6,231 nucleotides of DNA from Sulfuricella sp. (GTDB lineage Bacteria; Pseudomonadota; Gammaproteobacteria; Burkholderiales; Sulfuricellaceae). The DNA lies in NCBI GenBank assembly GCA_019911785.1, contig JAIOJM010000312.1:1-6231 (forward strand), read 5' to 3'. Each line of letters starts with the position of its first letter. Within the stretch, counting starts at the first letter, position 1. The position numbers and the translations under genes are program-made. The notes under the pieces were generated by a model that did no database searches, was not told where the DNA came from, and saw nothing but the letters and a program-made list of their open reading frames with translations. Below, in pieces: positions 5,902-6,231 of the stretch.

Positions 5902-6189
5902 CTAACCCCTCCTGTGCCGGTGATCGCGGTAAAGAAACAGCGGCGCGCTCTTCGCCTGATTTTGCGTCGAAGCCGCCACCCTTCTTGCAACGGCAAGCCA
6001 TGCCACGAATGCCTCCTCCTCGCGAGCACCCATCTCGTTCAAATGACGCTTGCCAAAATGACAAATAAATCGTTTAATCCAATCCAGATAAGCTTGTTCA
6101 GTACGGATACTGTAGTGTTTTAAGCGGATTTTTCCACGCACCTGATCCAGCAGGCGGGGTGTAGTCACCACAATGGTAGTGCCATTCAT
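5902..6189 (-). pseudogene. Truncated integron-type tyrosine recombinase, N-terminal domain only
   Basis: A 95-codon frame matching the N-terminal SAM-like DNA-binding domain of integron integrases. Hallmarks are PRLLDQVRGKIRLKHYS (11-27), IRTEQAYLDWIKRFI (28-42), the FGKRH motif (45-49) and ASTQNQAKSAPLFLYRD (73-89). Full-length members are about 320 residues. Here the similarity stops at FLYRD, followed by an unrelated tail (HRHRRG) and a stop 4 nt before bioD. The whole catalytic domain with its Arg-His-Arg-Tyr residues is absent, so it cannot recombine DNA. 'VARR' and 'QAKSAP' differ from the commoner 'VERN' and 'QALSAL' forms as I recall them, which would fit a decaying remnant. It begins at an ATG directly after a palindrome. 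It may still serve as a transcribed leader for bioD. Confidence 0.8.
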
Positions 6190-6207
6190 TTTTAGGCCGC
6201 CCTAAAA
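6190..6207. repeat. 18-bp palindrome next to the integrase fragment start
   Basis: TTTTAGG (6190-6196) and CCTAAAA (6201-6207) are perfect inverted copies around a 4-nt centre, touching the start codon of the integrase fragment. It could be an operator, a scar or terminal repeat of a mobile element, or a folded recombination site. GCCTAAA resembles the RYYYAAC box of integron sites with one mismatch, but a complete attC or attI cannot be shown. Confidence 0.45.
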
Positions 6208-6231
6208 CATATTAATTGCATGATTTTATAC

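Noticed and set aside
5902..6189. A functional full integrase interrupted by a simple frameshift
   Set aside because: I looked in the other two frames past FLYRD; none continues with integrase-like sequence, and bioD begins within about 30 bp, so the catalytic domain is gone rather than shifted.

Overview
The window looks like a stretch of proteobacterial chromosome, most likely betaproteobacterial (Nitrosomonadales-like is my guess; no marker in the window settles it). The evidence is the gene order, the cytochrome-c-tailed subunit II, and the small oxidase-assembly and twin-transmembrane proteins that accompany cox loci in that group. Almost everything lies on the minus strand, so it reads from right to left.

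Right end (about 6231 to 5205): a truncated fragment of an integron-type tyrosine recombinase (N-terminal domain only) directly abuts bioD, the dethiobiotin synthetase gene. No other biotin gene is present. A reading frame running into bioD with an ATGA overlap may be the tail of a lost upstream bio gene.

Middle (5204 to 4713): about 490 bp of non-coding DNA upstream of the oxidase operon. The first part is very AT-rich and carries phased TTAA repeats and a palindrome. Next comes a 10-bp inverted repeat that brackets a plausible -35 element. The rest would be a leader of roughly 300 nt.

Main body (4712 to 373): a compact aa3-type cytochrome c oxidase operon in the order coxB, coxA, a 42-aa membrane protein, ctaG (cox11), coxC. 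CoxB and CoxA form the catalytic core (CuA, heme a, heme a3-CuB). CoxB carries its own C-terminal cytochrome c domain. CtaG delivers copper to CuB, the 42-aa protein is probably an assembly factor, and CoxC is the third structural subunit. A SURF1 gene (heme a insertion) starts at position 88 and runs off the left edge. A small twin-transmembrane gene lies on the plus strand between coxC and SURF1.

The most notable observation is that the oxidase keeps every metal ligand, the active-site Tyr and the D-pathway, but has lost the canonical K-pathway residues. In subunit I the positions of Ser255, Thr316 and Lys319 (bovine numbering) are Pro, Leu and Leu. In subunit II the entrance Glu is Gln. 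Subunit II also has a lengthened second helix containing an Asp, and the Mg-site Asp of subunit I is His. Together these suggest a divergent A-type oxidase with an unusual proton route.
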